This document shows positions 1 to 9,666 of a stretch of DNA of 64,000 nt, piece by piece. Numbering within the stretch: the stretch's first letter is position 1; every line of letters begins with the position of its first letter. A program made the position numbers and the translations under genes. Location of the stretch: assembly GCA_022709905.1 (NCBI GenBank), contig JAKLHY010000002.1:62001-126000 (forward strand), given 5' to 3'. A model generated the notes under the pieces. The model was given only the letters and a program-made list of their open reading frames with translations, did no database searches and was not told the DNA's origin. The stretch is from Verrucomicrobiota bacterium (GTDB lineage Bacteria; Verrucomicrobiota; Verrucomicrobiia; Limisphaerales; UBA1319).

Positions 1-2
1 AC

Positions 3-482
3 TACACCCTCGGCCGGATATCGAAGGACATTGAGGAGGCGGACACGATCCTTTTTACGCAGTTGGGGGTTCAGACCTCGGGATTCGCCTATCCCTGTGG
101 TCAGACGTTTGTTGGCGAAGGGGCCCTTGTGAAGAGTTACGTTCCCATCATCGCCCGCCGGTTTCGCAGCGGGCGCCTGTGGCTGAGCGAGGATGCCAAC
201 AATCCGATGCGGTGTGATCTCGCGCAACTGCTCGGCGTGGAGATGGACGGAAAATCTTTTGGCGACCTGCGTCCCATGCTGGACCATGCGATTCGTCGCG
301 GATATTGGCTGGTGTTGGCCGGGCACGAAATTGGTGGCACAGGCCGACAAACTACCTCAACCAACACCTTGAACGCTCTATGCGAGTATGCCGCAAATCC
401 GACCAACGGGCTTTGGCTGGACACGGTGGACGCGATTGCCCGACACATCATTGAAAATCGTCCGAAATTACATTCGAAGTAA
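3..482 (+). CDS. Polysaccharide deacetylase family protein, C-terminal part
   Basis: The reading frame is open from the window edge to a TAA stop, so the start lies upstream. The motif FAYPCG resembles the FAYPxG segment of NodB-fold polysaccharide deacetylases, which remove acetyl groups from N-acetylated or O-acetylated sugars. It is followed by a stretch on aberrant response and age (RFRSGRLW) and a late GHEIGG segment where the family often has a conserved His. The metal-binding Asp and His motifs expected nearer the N-terminus are outside the window, so catalytic competence cannot be judged. No signal peptide can be assessed. The next gene starts about 255 bp downstream on the same strand, with no sign of coupling. 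Confidence 0.65.
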   Translation, partial: YTLGRISKDIEEADTILFTQLGVQTSGFAYPCGQTFVGEGALVKSYVPIIARRFRSGRLWLSEDANNPMRCDLAQLLGVEMDGKSFGDLRPMLDHAIRRGYWLVLAGHEIGGTGRQTTSTNTLNALCEYAANPTNGLWLDTVDAIARHIIENRPKLHSK

Positions 483-737
483 CAACCGCCGCGTCAATGA
501 GTGCGATCTTCCTCGGACTTTCCCATGCCACACGAGCCTTTCCAGATGCCGAAACGCTTTGCGTTGTGGAACCTTGCATTTCAAAGGGCAGGATGATATC
601 TCGTGGAACAGAATGATTGCATTTTCTGTGAGTCATCGCTGCCGTCCAAGCCTTGAGAAGGCAATAAAGTGAAACGCCTCGATGGCAGGATCGGCGTTTT
701 GCGGGTCGGTTGAATCCAAGCCCAATAGAAACTTTTC

Positions 738-1919
738 ATGAAGCCGGTTCATTTTAAAGGTATGCTTTATCCAGCTCGCAAGGCCTTCGCGATCCTGATC
801 GCCATCACGCTGGCGTTGTCTGTTTCGTGTTCTCGCTCAGGGAATGACGGAAACAAAGGCCGTCAACGCGGGGCGATTCCCGTGCTGGTGGCCCCTGTGA
901 GGGCCAAAGACATGCCGGTGCAAATTGAAGCGATTGGCAACGTGGAGGCTTTTTCCATGGTAGCCGTGCGCCCGCAGATCACCGGCCCAATCACGCAGGT
1001 GCATTTCGAGGAAGGACGCGAGGTCAGAGCGGGCGATCTGCTGTTCTCAATCGACTCGCGTCCCCTGGAATCGGCTTCAAATCAAATGCGGGCCAACTTG
1101 AAGCGGGCCGAGGCGCAAATGGCGAGCGCCCGTCTCGATTACGAACGTGTCAGCAATTTGTTTGCGAATAAAATCGCCTCGCAGCAGGCCTATGATACCA
1201 CCAAAGCCACCTTTGATTCGGCGGTGGCCACGGTGCTTGCCGATTCGGCGGCGGTGTCGAATGCCCAGGTGAGCCTGGGGTACACCGAGATTCGTTCGCC
1301 GATTGACGGGCGAACAGGCGGTTTGGCCTTAAAGGCCGGCAATGTCGTCAAAGCCTCCGATGACGTGCTGGTCACCATCGCCCAGATTCGCCCGATTTAC
1401 GCGGCTTTTTCAGTGCCCGAGCAACATCTTTCCGCGATTCAAAGCCGCATGACCACGGCCTCCTTGCCGGTGACCGCCAGTGTTCCCGGCGTGGATACCC
1501 GTCCCGTGGGCCGGCTGGCCTTTGTCAACAACACCGTCGATACGAACACCGGCACGATCTTGCTGAAGGCGGTCTTTCCCAATGACGACAACCTTCTGTG
1601 GCCCGGCCAGTTCATTCGCTTGACCATGACCTTGAGCAACCTCACCCAAGCCATCGTGGTTCCCAGTCAGGCGATCCAGTCCGGACAAAATGGCGAATAC
1701 GTTTTTGTGGTTCAACCGGACCAGACCGCTGAGATGCGCTCGGTGAACTCCGGGGTCACCTACAACGGGGAAACCGTCCTTGAGGGCGAGTTGAAGACTG
1801 GCGAAACCGTGGTGACCGATGGTCAGCTGAACCTGGTGTCGGGCAGGGCGGTGATCGTGAAGACCGCCGGGGCCGGAGACTCGAGCGATGCCGAAAAGCC
1901 ACAAGGACCGGGAAAATGA
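738..1919 (+). CDS. RND efflux periplasmic adaptor (membrane fusion) lipoprotein
   Basis: Periplasmic adaptor of a tripartite RND pump (AcrA/MdtA type), linking the inner-membrane pump to an outer-membrane channel. The N-terminus has a hydrophobic stretch ending in a lipobox (LSVSC), so it is probably a lipoprotein. After that come a barrel-sandwich/lipoyl half (around residues 65-100, with EEGREVRAGDLLFSID), an alpha-helical hairpin (around 100-165), the second lipoyl half (GYTEIRSPIDGRTG) and beta-barrel and membrane-proximal domains (VVPSQAIQSG). Length (393 residues) is normal. An internal ATG at 762 would give a shorter, more typical lipoprotein signal, so the start is uncertain. It precedes the pump gene by 136 bp, which implies one operon. 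No outer-membrane channel gene is adjacent. Confidence 0.93.
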   Translation: MKPVHFKGMLYPARKAFAILIAITLALSVSCSRSGNDGNKGRQRGAIPVLVAPVRAKDMPVQIEAIGNVEAFSMVAVRPQITGPITQVHFEEGREVRAGDLLFSIDSRPLESASNQMRANLKRAEAQMASARLDYERVSNLFANKIASQQAYDTTKATFDSAVATVLADSAAVSNAQVSLGYTEIRSPIDGRTGGLALKAGNVVKASDDVLVTIAQIRPIYAAFSVPEQHLSAIQSRMTTASLPVTASVPGVDTRPVGRLAFVNNTVDTNTGTILLKAVFPNDDNLLWPGQFIRLTMTLSNLTQAIVVPSQAIQSGQNGEYVFVVQPDQTAEMRSVNSGVTYNGETVLEGELKTGETVVTDGQLNLVSGRAVIVKTAGAGDSSDAEKPQGPGK

Positions 1920-2055
1920 AGGCCCACGGATATCGATGGCGTGCCGGCGGAGAATTGCCCGGAAACGCAAGACGATCGGCGGGCCTTGTCTTCGGGGAAG
2001 ACGTGCCTGCGATGGAGACGGTTTCGCGTTCACCGTTTGACAGGGGCGTTCCTGC

Positions 2056-5000
2056 ATGAATCTGTCCGAGCTATTCATTCGTCGTCCGGTGATGACGACG
2101 CTGGTCATGACGGGCATCCTGCTCTTTGGCTTTATCAGTTATCGTCAGCTGCCGGTCAGCGATCTGCCCAATGTGGATTATCCCACGATCCAGGTTTCGG
2201 CGAGTCTGCCCGGAGCAAGTCCCGAGACGATGGCCTCGTCCGTTGCCACCCCGCTGGAAAAGCAGTTTTCCACCATCGCGGGCGTGGATTCAATGTCGTC
2301 GGTCAGCGGGCTGGGCAGCACACGGATCACGATCCAATTCGCGCTGGAACGCGATATCGACGGGGCGGCGCAGGATGTGCAGGCGGCTATCTCCCGGGCG
2401 TCGCGACAGTTGCCTCCCGAGATGCCGACTCCTCCCACTTACTACAAGGTCAACCCCGCCGACTCGCCCATTCTGTTTCTTGCGTTGTCGTCGCCCACGC
2501 TGCCGTTATCGGAGGTCAGTGAATACGCCGAGACCATGCTGGCGCAGCGGATTTCGATGGTGAAAGGCGTGGCGCAGGTCTCGGTCTATGGATCGCAACA
2601 GTACGCCGTGCGTGTTCAGCTGGATCCAAACAAGCTGGCAGCACGCGGGATTGGGATTGACGAGGTGGCCAGCGCGTTGCAGGCCGGGAACGTGAATCTG
2701 CCCACCGGCACGCTTTATGGCCGGCACCAGGCCTTCACCGTGCGGGCCAGCGGGCAGTTGCAGCGCGCGGTGGATTACGGTCCGTTGATCGTGGCCTATC
2801 GCAATGGCAGTCCGGTGCGCTTGCACGATTTGGGGCGCGTGATCGACAGCGTGCAGAACGACAAGGTCGCCGCCTGGTTCAATAACACGCGGGCCATCAT
2901 GCTGGCCATCCAGCGGCAGCCGGGTGTCAATACCGTCGCCACCGTCGACGCCATCAAGGATATCCTGCCACAGTTCCGCGCCACCATGCCCGCCTCCATC
3001 AATCTGGAAATCCATTACGACCGTTCGGAATCCATCCGGGAGTCTGTTGCGGACGTCAAGTTCACCCTGAAGCTGACGGTTGGCCTGGTTGTGCTGGTGA
3101 TCTTTTTGTTTCTCAGGAATCTCTCGGCCACGATCATCCCGAGTCTGGCCCTGCCGATGTCGATTATTGGCACCTTTGCGGCGATGGGCCTGTTCGGCTA
3201 CAGTCTCGACAACCTTTCGCTGATGGCGCTCACGTTGTCGGTCGGCTTCGTGGTGGACGACGCCATCGTGATGCTCGAAAACATCGTGCGACACATCGAG
3301 AATGGCGAACCGCCCATGCAAGCGGCCCTCAAAGGTTCGCGCGAAATCGGTTTTACGATTATTTCGATGACCCTCTCGCTGGCGGCCGTCTTCATCCCGG
3401 TGCTGTTCATGGGCGGATTGCTGGGACGCCTGCTGCATGAATTCGCCGTGACGATTGTCTGCGCCGTCCTGATCTCCGGTCTCGTCTCCCTGACGTTGAC
3501 TCCCATGATGTGCAGCCGGTTTGTACGTTCGATGCACGATCGAAAACACAGCTCCCTCTACCAGGCGTTCGAGCGGTTCTTTGACGGGATGCGAGCCACC
3601 TACGATCGAACCCTGCACGTGGCCATGCGGCATCATCGGATCACGTTCGGCCTCTCGATGATTGTGCTGGCGGCCACCGTCGTTCTGTTTGTCAAAATCC
3701 CCAAGGGCTTCTTCCCGAGCGAGGATACAGGGCAGATTTCTGCCAACACCGAGGCCGTCCAAGGCATCTCCTTTGAGGCCATGCGCGAACATCAAATGGC
3801 CGTGGCCAAGATCGTCGCCCAGGAGACCAACGTGGCGGGCTTCATGTCTTCCATGGGCGCCGGCGGACCTTCCGCCAGTGGAAACAGCGGCCGGATGTTT
3901 ATGCGCCTGAAACCGCGTGACGAACGGCATTTCAGTGCCGATGAAATAATCCAGCGTTTGCGCCCAAAACTGGCGACGGTGCCGGGAATCAACGTTTTCC
4001 TCCAGAACCCTCCCCTCATCCGCATCGGCGGCATGATCAGCAAGGGGCTTTACCAGTTCAGCCTGCAGGACACCGACACCGAGGAGCTTTATCATTGGGC
4101 CCCGATTTTGATGGCCGCCCTGGCCGAAAAACCCGGGTTTCAGGATGTAACCAGCGATCTGCTGATCGCAAATCCGCAGGTCACCGTCGAGATCGATCGC
4201 GATAAGGCCTCGGCACTCGGGGTCACGGCGGCACAAATTGAAGGCGCCCTCAACAACGCCTACGGGAGCCGGCAGGTGTCCACGATCTATACCGACATCA
4301 ACCAATACTGGGTGATCATGGAACTCGAGCCCAAGTATCAACGGGATCCGTCGGCGCTTTCGCAGCTTTATGTTCGTTCGTCCAAGGGCAGGCTCGTGCC
4401 TTTGAGTGCAGTGGCAAAACTGACCCGGGGCGTGGGGCCGACCTCCATTACGCATGTCGGCCAATTGCCCGCCGTAACGATCTCGTTCAACCTCGCGCCT
4501 GGCAAATCCCTCGGCACCGCCGTCGATGAGGTTCTTCAACTCCAGTCCGAACTGCGGATGCCGGCGACCATCAGCGCGAGTTTCCAGGGCTCGGCCCAGG
4601 TGTTTCAGTCATCCGTCAAAGGTCTCGGAATTCTGCTCGTCATGTCCATCTTGGTGATTTACCTGATTCTTGGCATTCTCTATGAGAGTTTCATTCATCC
4701 GATTACCATACTCTCCGGGCTGCCGTCAGCCGGTTTCGGCGCGCTGGTGACTCTGCTGTTGTTCGGCTTGGACCTGAACATCTACGGCTTCGTGGGCCTG
4801 ATCATGCTCGTCGGAATCGTGAAAAAGAATGCCATCATGATGATTGACTTCGCCCTGGATGCGCAGCGGCAGGGCAGGAATCCGAAGGAGGCGATTGTCC
4901 AGGGTTGTCTGTTGAGGTTTCGTCCGATCATGATGACCACCATGGCGGCGCTGATGGGCACGCTGCCGATCGCGCTGGGCATGGGTGCGGGCGGAGAATC

Positions 5001-5136
5001 ACGCCAACCGCTGGGACTGGCCGTTGTCGGCGGGCTGATCGTTTCGCAGATGCTAACCCTCTACATCACCCCGGTGATTTATCTGTATCTCGACTCCTTT
5101 CCGAGGTGGATCCGCCAACGGTTCCATCGCGCCTAA
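2056..5136 (+). CDS. RND (HAE1) multidrug efflux pump, inner-membrane subunit
   Basis: Proton-driven efflux pump of the AcrB/MdtB family. Its 1026 residues match the family. The N-terminus shows TM1 (after FIRRPV), followed by a first large periplasmic loop, a TM2-6 cluster, a second periplasmic loop and a TM8-12 cluster. The proton-relay residues are visible: Asp401-Asp402 in the TM4 motif GFVVDDAIVMLENI, and Lys923 in TM10 (GIVKKNAIMMIDFA). Both halves show the expected internal duplication. It follows the adaptor gene in the same direction. Sequence alone does not show whether the substrate is a drug, metal or lipid, but the DD motif favours the hydrophobe/amphiphile (HAE1) group over heavy-metal pumps. 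Confidence 0.95.
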   Translation: MNLSELFIRRPVMTTLVMTGILLFGFISYRQLPVSDLPNVDYPTIQVSASLPGASPETMASSVATPLEKQFSTIAGVDSMSSVSGLGSTRITIQFALERDIDGAAQDVQAAISRASRQLPPEMPTPPTYYKVNPADSPILFLALSSPTLPLSEVSEYAETMLAQRISMVKGVAQVSVYGSQQYAVRVQLDPNKLAARGIGIDEVASALQAGNVNLPTGTLYGRHQAFTVRASGQLQRAVDYGPLIVAYRNGSPVRLHDLGRVIDSVQNDKVAAWFNNTRAIMLAIQRQPGVNTVATVDAIKDILPQFRATMPASINLEIHYDRSESIRESVADVKFTLKLTVGLVVLVIFLFLRNLSATIIPSLALPMSIIGTFAAMGLFGYSLDNLSLMALTLSVGFVVDDAIVMLENIVRHIENGEPPMQAALKGSREIGFTIISMTLSLAAVFIPVLFMGGLLGRLLHEFAVTIVCAVLISGLVSLTLTPMMCSRFVRSMHDRKHSSLYQAFERFFDGMRATYDRTLHVAMRHHRITFGLSMIVLAATVVLFVKIPKGFFPSEDTGQISANTEAVQGISFEAMREHQMAVAKIVAQETNVAGFMSSMGAGGPSASGNSGRMFMRLKPRDERHFSADEIIQRLRPKLATVPGINVFLQNPPLIRIGGMISKGLYQFSLQDTDTEELYHWAPILMAALAEKPGFQDVTSDLLIANPQVTVEIDRDKASALGVTAAQIEGALNNAYGSRQVSTIYTDINQYWVIMELEPKYQRDPSALSQLYVRSSKGRLVPLSAVAKLTRGVGPTSITHVGQLPAVTISFNLAPGKSLGTAVDEVLQLQSELRMPATISASFQGSAQVFQSSVKGLGILLVMSILVIYLILGILYESFIHPITILSGLPSAGFGALVTLLLFGLDLNIYGFVGLIMLVGIVKKNAIMMIDFALDAQRQGRNPKEAIVQGCLLRFRPIMMTTMAALMGTLPIALGMGAGGESRQPLGLAVVGGLIVSQMLTLYITPVIYLYLDSFPRWIRQRFHRA

Positions 5137-5333
5137 CGCCGTCCCTGCAAGGCCTCGGAACCGCAACGCCCTTTTTCGTTGCCGCCCGGGCTTGACTTCC
5201 CATTCCTGCAACGTGAGTATTCTCTTGAATAAAGACCAGCTGTGCGGGGATTTGCAGGCGCCGTTTTCCTGCCGGGAACGCGGCCTGGTGGCCCATCCAG
5301 ATGCGCGAACGCGAAAATACATAAAGGAAGTTT

Positions 5334-6860
5334 ATGAATAAACATACAGTCAAGTTCACAGTGGGGTTTTTCCTGGTCGCCGGTCTTCTGGCGGCCGGTG
5401 GCATCGGCCATGCCGGTGAAGTGGTGGTCAGCAACTTTGACAATGCGGATGATGCCGCGCTTTGGTCGTGGGAATCATGGTCCGATCCTGCCGAGGTCGC
5501 ATTCGATGAGACCTTGAATGCGGGAGGGGGAGCTGCCGGCTCCGGGTCCTTGCGAGTGGCCAACCTGTTCACGAAAGGGGCCAACGAATACAGTCAGGCT
5601 GTGGTCACGATCGCCACGGGCGGCGATATCGACGCCGAAACCCTCTACACCAAAATCAGTCTCGACATCAAAGTGGATCCCAGCTCCGCTCCGCGCGCCA
5701 ACAGCTCCGATTATGGTGGATTCGAGGTGATTTTCCGCAATGGATCGGATTGGGTTTGGCACAGCCTGGGAAACGTGGCTTTGACAAATACTTCGGAATG
5801 GGCGCATCTGGAGTTCCCCGTCGCGGCGCCCGGTGACAAAGTCCATCACTTGACCCTCAAGCTGGGAGGGAACGGCTTGACAAATACGATCATTTACAAC
5901 ATCGACAACATCCGATGGACCGAGGCCTCAAACCAAGTGCCGCCGCCAACCCTGGCCATTGAAGAGGCATCCAAGGGGCTCAACCTCACCGCCGGAACCA
6001 CCGGCCAGTATGACCGGCAGAACATTAAGTCGGTTCCCCTCGGGCTCGGCTGGGTCGGTGTCAGTGAACCGGTTGCCTATTCGATTACTCTCAACAGCTT
6101 TCCGGCGACCAACTACGCCGGTTTCCAAACGCACATGTATCTCGTGCCCGGCACTCCAGGAACGGAGAGTTCACCCGACTGGAATGAGCCGGCCGCGATC
6201 ATCATTGGAATCCAGGGCACGGCCGAGGGGGGTGGCACCGTCGCGTTCCGATACAAGACCGACGCGCCCGGCAGCAATGGCGGGTATTTTAACACCGATC
6301 CTGCCGCGGGACAGGTCGGGTTTCTCGGCAGCCTAACAGCTTCGAACATTCTGGGGACCTGGACAGTGACCTTCAGCCAGGATAACCAAATCGCCTTGAC
6401 AGCACCCGATGGCACCAGCACCAACCTGGTGATGCCGATCGAAGATGCTCAGAAATTTGCCGGAGATATCACCTTTTATTGCGGGATTATGCCGAATCAA
6501 GCCGCCAATATTGGTCAAACCGCCATCCTCAGTGCCGCCAGGATCACCTCCGGCACCACGGTCCTGCTGAACGATAATTTCAGCACCAATGTTTTGAACA
6601 GCGAGCTCTGGACCGTCAACGCCAGTTCGGCCTCTTGTGTGGCGGTCGTGGGTCAAAAAGATCTGTTCTGGATCAGTTGGACCACCCCGGCCTCCGGTTT
6701 TGTCCTTCAGACCAACACGGATGCCAACCCAACGACGTGGGTCACTCCTGATCCTGTCATTCCCGACGCCCTGCTCGGCAATCGAAAACGCGCCTTGATC
6801 ACCGAGTCAGTCATGTCAGATCCGAAGAGCGGCTTCTTCCGCCTGATCAAGTCCCAATAA
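5334..6860 (+). CDS. Exported protein with carbohydrate-binding-like N-domain and FxRL tail
   Basis: The start is supported by AAGGAAG four bases before the ATG. A signal peptide (about residues 1-27, ending GHAG) predicts export. Residues about 30-195 form a beta-rich segment (DNADDAALWSWESWSDPAEV...YNIDNIRWTE) that resembles a CBM-like jelly roll. A second beta-rich segment follows (about 210-420). The last 60 residues (LFWISWTTPASGFVLQTNTD...GFFRL) match a C-terminal module also found at the ends of the proteins encoded at 32943 and 52111. No catalytic motif was recognised. It stands alone behind the RND operon, 197 bp downstream, and may be a cell-surface polysaccharide-binding protein; that role is inference. 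Confidence 0.7.
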   Translation: MNKHTVKFTVGFFLVAGLLAAGGIGHAGEVVVSNFDNADDAALWSWESWSDPAEVAFDETLNAGGGAAGSGSLRVANLFTKGANEYSQAVVTIATGGDIDAETLYTKISLDIKVDPSSAPRANSSDYGGFEVIFRNGSDWVWHSLGNVALTNTSEWAHLEFPVAAPGDKVHHLTLKLGGNGLTNTIIYNIDNIRWTEASNQVPPPTLAIEEASKGLNLTAGTTGQYDRQNIKSVPLGLGWVGVSEPVAYSITLNSFPATNYAGFQTHMYLVPGTPGTESSPDWNEPAAIIIGIQGTAEGGGTVAFRYKTDAPGSNGGYFNTDPAAGQVGFLGSLTASNILGTWTVTFSQDNQIALTAPDGTSTNLVMPIEDAQKFAGDITFYCGIMPNQAANIGQTAILSAARITSGTTVLLNDNFSTNVLNSELWTVNASSASCVAVVGQKDLFWISWTTPASGFVLQTNTDANPTTWVTPDPVIPDALLGNRKRALITESVMSDPKSGFFRLIKSQ

Positions 6861-6879
6861 TCCCCAGCGAGGAACCCCG

Positions 6880-7560
6880 TTAAAAATTGGTTTCGCAGAG
6901 AGGCCGGTAAATCAATTCATGGACCACGACATCGTCGGGGGCCGTGATGCATTGAGTTATCATGCGAGCGGCCGACTCGGGCCGAATATAATCGGGCCGC
7001 ACGTTCGATCGAAAGGTGGTATTCACGCCGCCGGGATAGATGCCCGTCACCTTAACCCCGACCAATCGGGCTTCCTTGGTCAGGCAGCCTGTGAACCCAT
7101 GCAGGGCATGTTTCATGGTCGTATACACGGAATAATTTTCCATTCTGGCGTGGACGATGCTGCTAATTACATTGACAATATGACCAGACCGACGCGTGGC
7201 CATCTCTTGGAGCGCCTCACGCGCGAGGAGGATTGGAGCGCGCACGTTGACCGCATACGAGTCATCCAGTTCCCTGGCGCTGATTCGAGCGATCGGGTTT
7301 TTCGCCCGGTTGAACCCGGCATTGTTCACGAGGACATCCACCTGACCGAGTTTCTGTCGGGCCGCTGCAAAAAGTCCGATTGCGGCGTCCGCCTCAGCCA
7401 GGTCAACGACCAGGCCCGGGCAATCCAACTCCGCTTGGAGTGTTTTGAGCAGCGTGGCATCTCGGCCACTGATGAATACCTGGAATCCCGCGGCCTTGAG
7501 CTGGCGGGCGACCTCGCGGCCTATTCCCCGGGTGGCGCCTGTGATGAATGCCGTTCGCAT
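6880..7560 (-). CDS. SDR-family NAD(P)-dependent oxidoreductase
   Basis: Classical short-chain dehydrogenase/reductase of 226 residues, cytosolic. The cofactor motif TGATRGIG lies at residues 7-14 and the NNAG motif at 79-82. The active site has Ser133/134, Tyr146 and Lys150 (YTTMK), with the structural Asn in YAVNVRAP near 105. The PGGVNT segment after the active site is also typical. The substrate cannot be deduced. It is the last gene of a minus-strand cluster, separated by only 14 bp from the PQQ-propeller gene upstream of it, so the two are probably co-transcribed. Confidence 0.93.
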   Translation of the reverse strand: MRTAFITGATRGIGREVARQLKAAGFQVFISGRDATLLKTLQAELDCPGLVVDLAEADAAIGLFAAARQKLGQVDVLVNNAGFNRAKNPIARISARELDDSYAVNVRAPILLAREALQEMATRRSGHIVNVISSIVHARMENYSVYTTMKHALHGFTGCLTKEARLVGVKVTGIYPGGVNTTFRSNVRPDYIRPESAARMITQCITAPDDVVVHELIYRPLCETNF

Positions 7561-7574
7561 ATAGCTCCGGACTC

Positions 7575-8918
7575 TTATTCAATGCGATAGAGATGGGTTT
7601 TCGTCCTGAGAAAAAGGGCTTTGCCGGAAACCGCTGGCGAGGCCATGAATCCCGTATCCAGCGTGTTGGTGGCCAGGATTTCACAAGTGTTACCCGGCTT
7701 CAGGACCGTCGTCTTGCCTTGTTGGTTGAAGAAGTAGATTCGGCCATCGGCGTAAAGAGGCGAAGCCGCGTAATTGCCCCCAATACGGTTTCGCCACACT
7801 TGCTTGCCGGTGGCGGATTCCAGACACGTGACCATGCCGTCGTCGCTGACCATGTAAAGCAGGCTGTCGACAAGAATGGGCGAGGCAGTCTTGGCCACCA
7901 TGGTGTCGTATTTCCAGGCAATATGGCTATCGGTAACGTCGCCTTGTCCATCGACTCGCACACCCCAGAGTTCCGTCTTGCCGCCGAATCCGGTGATGAT
8001 GAAGGCCAAGCCGTCGCGATAAAGGGGGCGTGCGGAGGCCGACCAGGCGGGATACTGGACTCGCCACAGTTCCTTGCCGGTGCGCGGATCATAAGCATAA
8101 GCCGCTTTGGCGCCGGCGCTCAGCATCTGATGCTTGCCGTCGACGGTCACAATCAATGGAGTGCTGTGGGCTTTGCGCAGGTCACCATCTCGCGCCATTT
8201 GTCCGGGAACATCTTCATCGTTCCATGCCACTGACCGGTCGGTTTTCCATACGTTCTTACCCGTCATTTTATCGAGCGCGACATGATATTGGACATCGAC
8301 GCCGTCCATGGTCAGTATCAGAAGGTTCTCAAACAGGATCAGCGAGGAGGCGGGCCCGCGATAATGGCGGCAAGGCAGATCGGTTCGTTTCCACAGGACT
8401 TTGAATGTGCGGGTATCCATGCATGCCGTGCCGTAACTGCCGAAATGAATGTAAACCCGACCGGGCTCGATGGTGGGCGAGGGCGTGCCATAACAGTTGA
8501 CCGTGTTGCCCAGCGGTTCCGGGGAGGCGGATTCAAACAGTCTTTCGTTGAACAAAATCCGGCCGGTTTTCTCATCCAGGCAGATGGCGAAAAATTCGCG
8601 GCCATCCACCGTTGCGGTGGTCAGCCACACCTGCCCCCCCATGACCACGGGGGTTGACCACCCGCGATGGGGAATCTCGGTTTTCCATTGGACATTTTCC
8701 GCCTCGCTCCAACGGAGCGGAATTCCGATGGGTTTCGATTCGCCAGGCGCCGAGGCATATCCATTTCCCCAAGGCCCCCGAAACTCCGGCCAGTCGGCGT
8801 GAACCATCGAGAAGGCTCCGCAGGCAAGGAGCAGCAGCCACACGATGGGTTGAATTCGATGTCTCCAGGAAATTAAGCTTCTGCGAGCGCCATCCAGTCG
8901 GTGATTCTCATGATGCAT
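7575..8918 (-). CDS. Exported PQQ-type beta-propeller repeat protein
   Basis: Seven- or eight-bladed propeller of the PQQ_2/PQQ_3 type, common in Planctomycetes and Verrucomicrobia, with repeated blades such as YAYDPRTGKELWRVQYPAW and TCLESATGKQVWRNRIGG. The frame is open farther upstream, but that would overlap the hemerythrin gene. I chose the ATG at 8918 because a convincing signal peptide follows (WLLLLACGAFSMVHA, then DWPEFRGP). DWPEFRGPWGNG is the usual beginning of mature proteins in this group. No catalytic or cofactor residues can be assigned and PQQ binding is not implied. It is 14 bp upstream of the SDR gene. Confidence 0.88.
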   Translation of the reverse strand: MHHENHRLDGARRSLISWRHRIQPIVWLLLLACGAFSMVHADWPEFRGPWGNGYASAPGESKPIGIPLRWSEAENVQWKTEIPHRGWSTPVVMGGQVWLTTATVDGREFFAICLDEKTGRILFNERLFESASPEPLGNTVNCYGTPSPTIEPGRVYIHFGSYGTACMDTRTFKVLWKRTDLPCRHYRGPASSLILFENLLILTMDGVDVQYHVALDKMTGKNVWKTDRSVAWNDEDVPGQMARDGDLRKAHSTPLIVTVDGKHQMLSAGAKAAYAYDPRTGKELWRVQYPAWSASARPLYRDGLAFIITGFGGKTELWGVRVDGQGDVTDSHIAWKYDTMVAKTASPILVDSLLYMVSDDGMVTCLESATGKQVWRNRIGGNYAASPLYADGRIYFFNQQGKTTVLKPGNTCEILATNTLDTGFMASPAVSGKALFLRTKTHLYRIE

Positions 8919-8989
8919 GGGCCTACGCTGCCTTGGCGGCGAAGACCTGTCAATCGCGCGTGCAGGAGAACGATACCGGGATCGCGATT

Positions 8990-9601
8990 CTAATGGGTTC
9001 CGCAACAACCGACGCATGCGGAGGCGGCGCTCATTTTCTCGGGATCTGGTGGAAAACTTTGGACCAATTCCTGAGCGGTTTCCTTGAGTTGACGGATTTT
9101 GTCGATTCCGATCGTCTTTTGATCGAAATCAAGACACGCCGCATCCAGTTGATCGAATTCGGCGGGTGGGATGGATTGTTGGGCCGTGGGATAGAGGATA
9201 TGGTCTTCCTTTTGGATATGAGCGCGGAGCAAGGGGATGAAACTCGCGCCGTGGTGGATGATCTGGTTTGTCTCCTCCGTCGAACAGGGGCCGGAGGCCC
9301 CCCCGATATCAGCCAGAACTCCGACGTGGTTGCGTCCTTCCTCATGTTCCGCGAGCATAACGGCGATCGGCCCGTATTCCTTGGGGAAACCGCATTGATT
9401 CATTTTGACAAACAATCGGTCTTCTTCTTTGCCATGGTGGCACTGGTCGGCAAACTGCCTGAAGAAGGTCGCAAATTGTGTCACGGTATTGCGGGAAGCT
9501 GCCTGGCCGGACTTCAGGCGGTCAATATAGGTTTCGAGAGCTCCGAGCACCTGCTCGATTAGCCGGTGTTCATCCATCATGTTCTTAATGCTGTTGTTCA
9601 T
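8990..9601 (-). CDS. Hemerythrin-like domain protein with Cys-rich tail
   Basis: Four-helix hemerythrin (HHE) domain protein that probably binds a non-haem di-iron site used for O2, NO or redox sensing. Candidate iron ligands are His12 (DEH), His55/56 with Glu59/60 (HHGKEED), His86 (AEHEEGRNH), and His128 and His134 with Glu132 (HIQKEDH). Predicted helices cover about residues 2-160. An extension of about 40 residues ends in CVGCCGTH, a cysteine cluster not part of the usual fold, which could bind metal or form a redox site. No signal peptide is seen. It sits between the propeller gene and an MFS gene on the same strand, and its function there is unknown. Confidence 0.88.
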   Translation of the reverse strand: MNNSIKNMMDEHRLIEQVLGALETYIDRLKSGQAASRNTVTQFATFFRQFADQCHHGKEEDRLFVKMNQCGFPKEYGPIAVMLAEHEEGRNHVGVLADIGGASGPCSTEETNQIIHHGASFIPLLRAHIQKEDHILYPTAQQSIPPAEFDQLDAACLDFDQKTIGIDKIRQLKETAQELVQSFPPDPEKMSAASACVGCCGTH

Positions 9602-9666
9602 GGTTACGGTCCTTTCAATGTTGGCCGCAACCTAGGACATGTGGAGCAGAAATTCTTTGATACAGG

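Noticed and set aside
388..672. Small plus-strand frame after the deacetylase gene
   Set aside because: It overlaps the deacetylase frame, lacks a ribosome-binding site and has no recognisable features.
2506..4539. 677-codon minus-strand frame
   Set aside because: It lies entirely opposite the RND pump gene, which has clear motifs; the antisense frame is His/Arg/Gly-rich and reflects codon bias.
8654..9562. 302-codon plus-strand frame
   Set aside because: Overlaps the hemerythrin and propeller genes on the other strand and has no family-like sequence.
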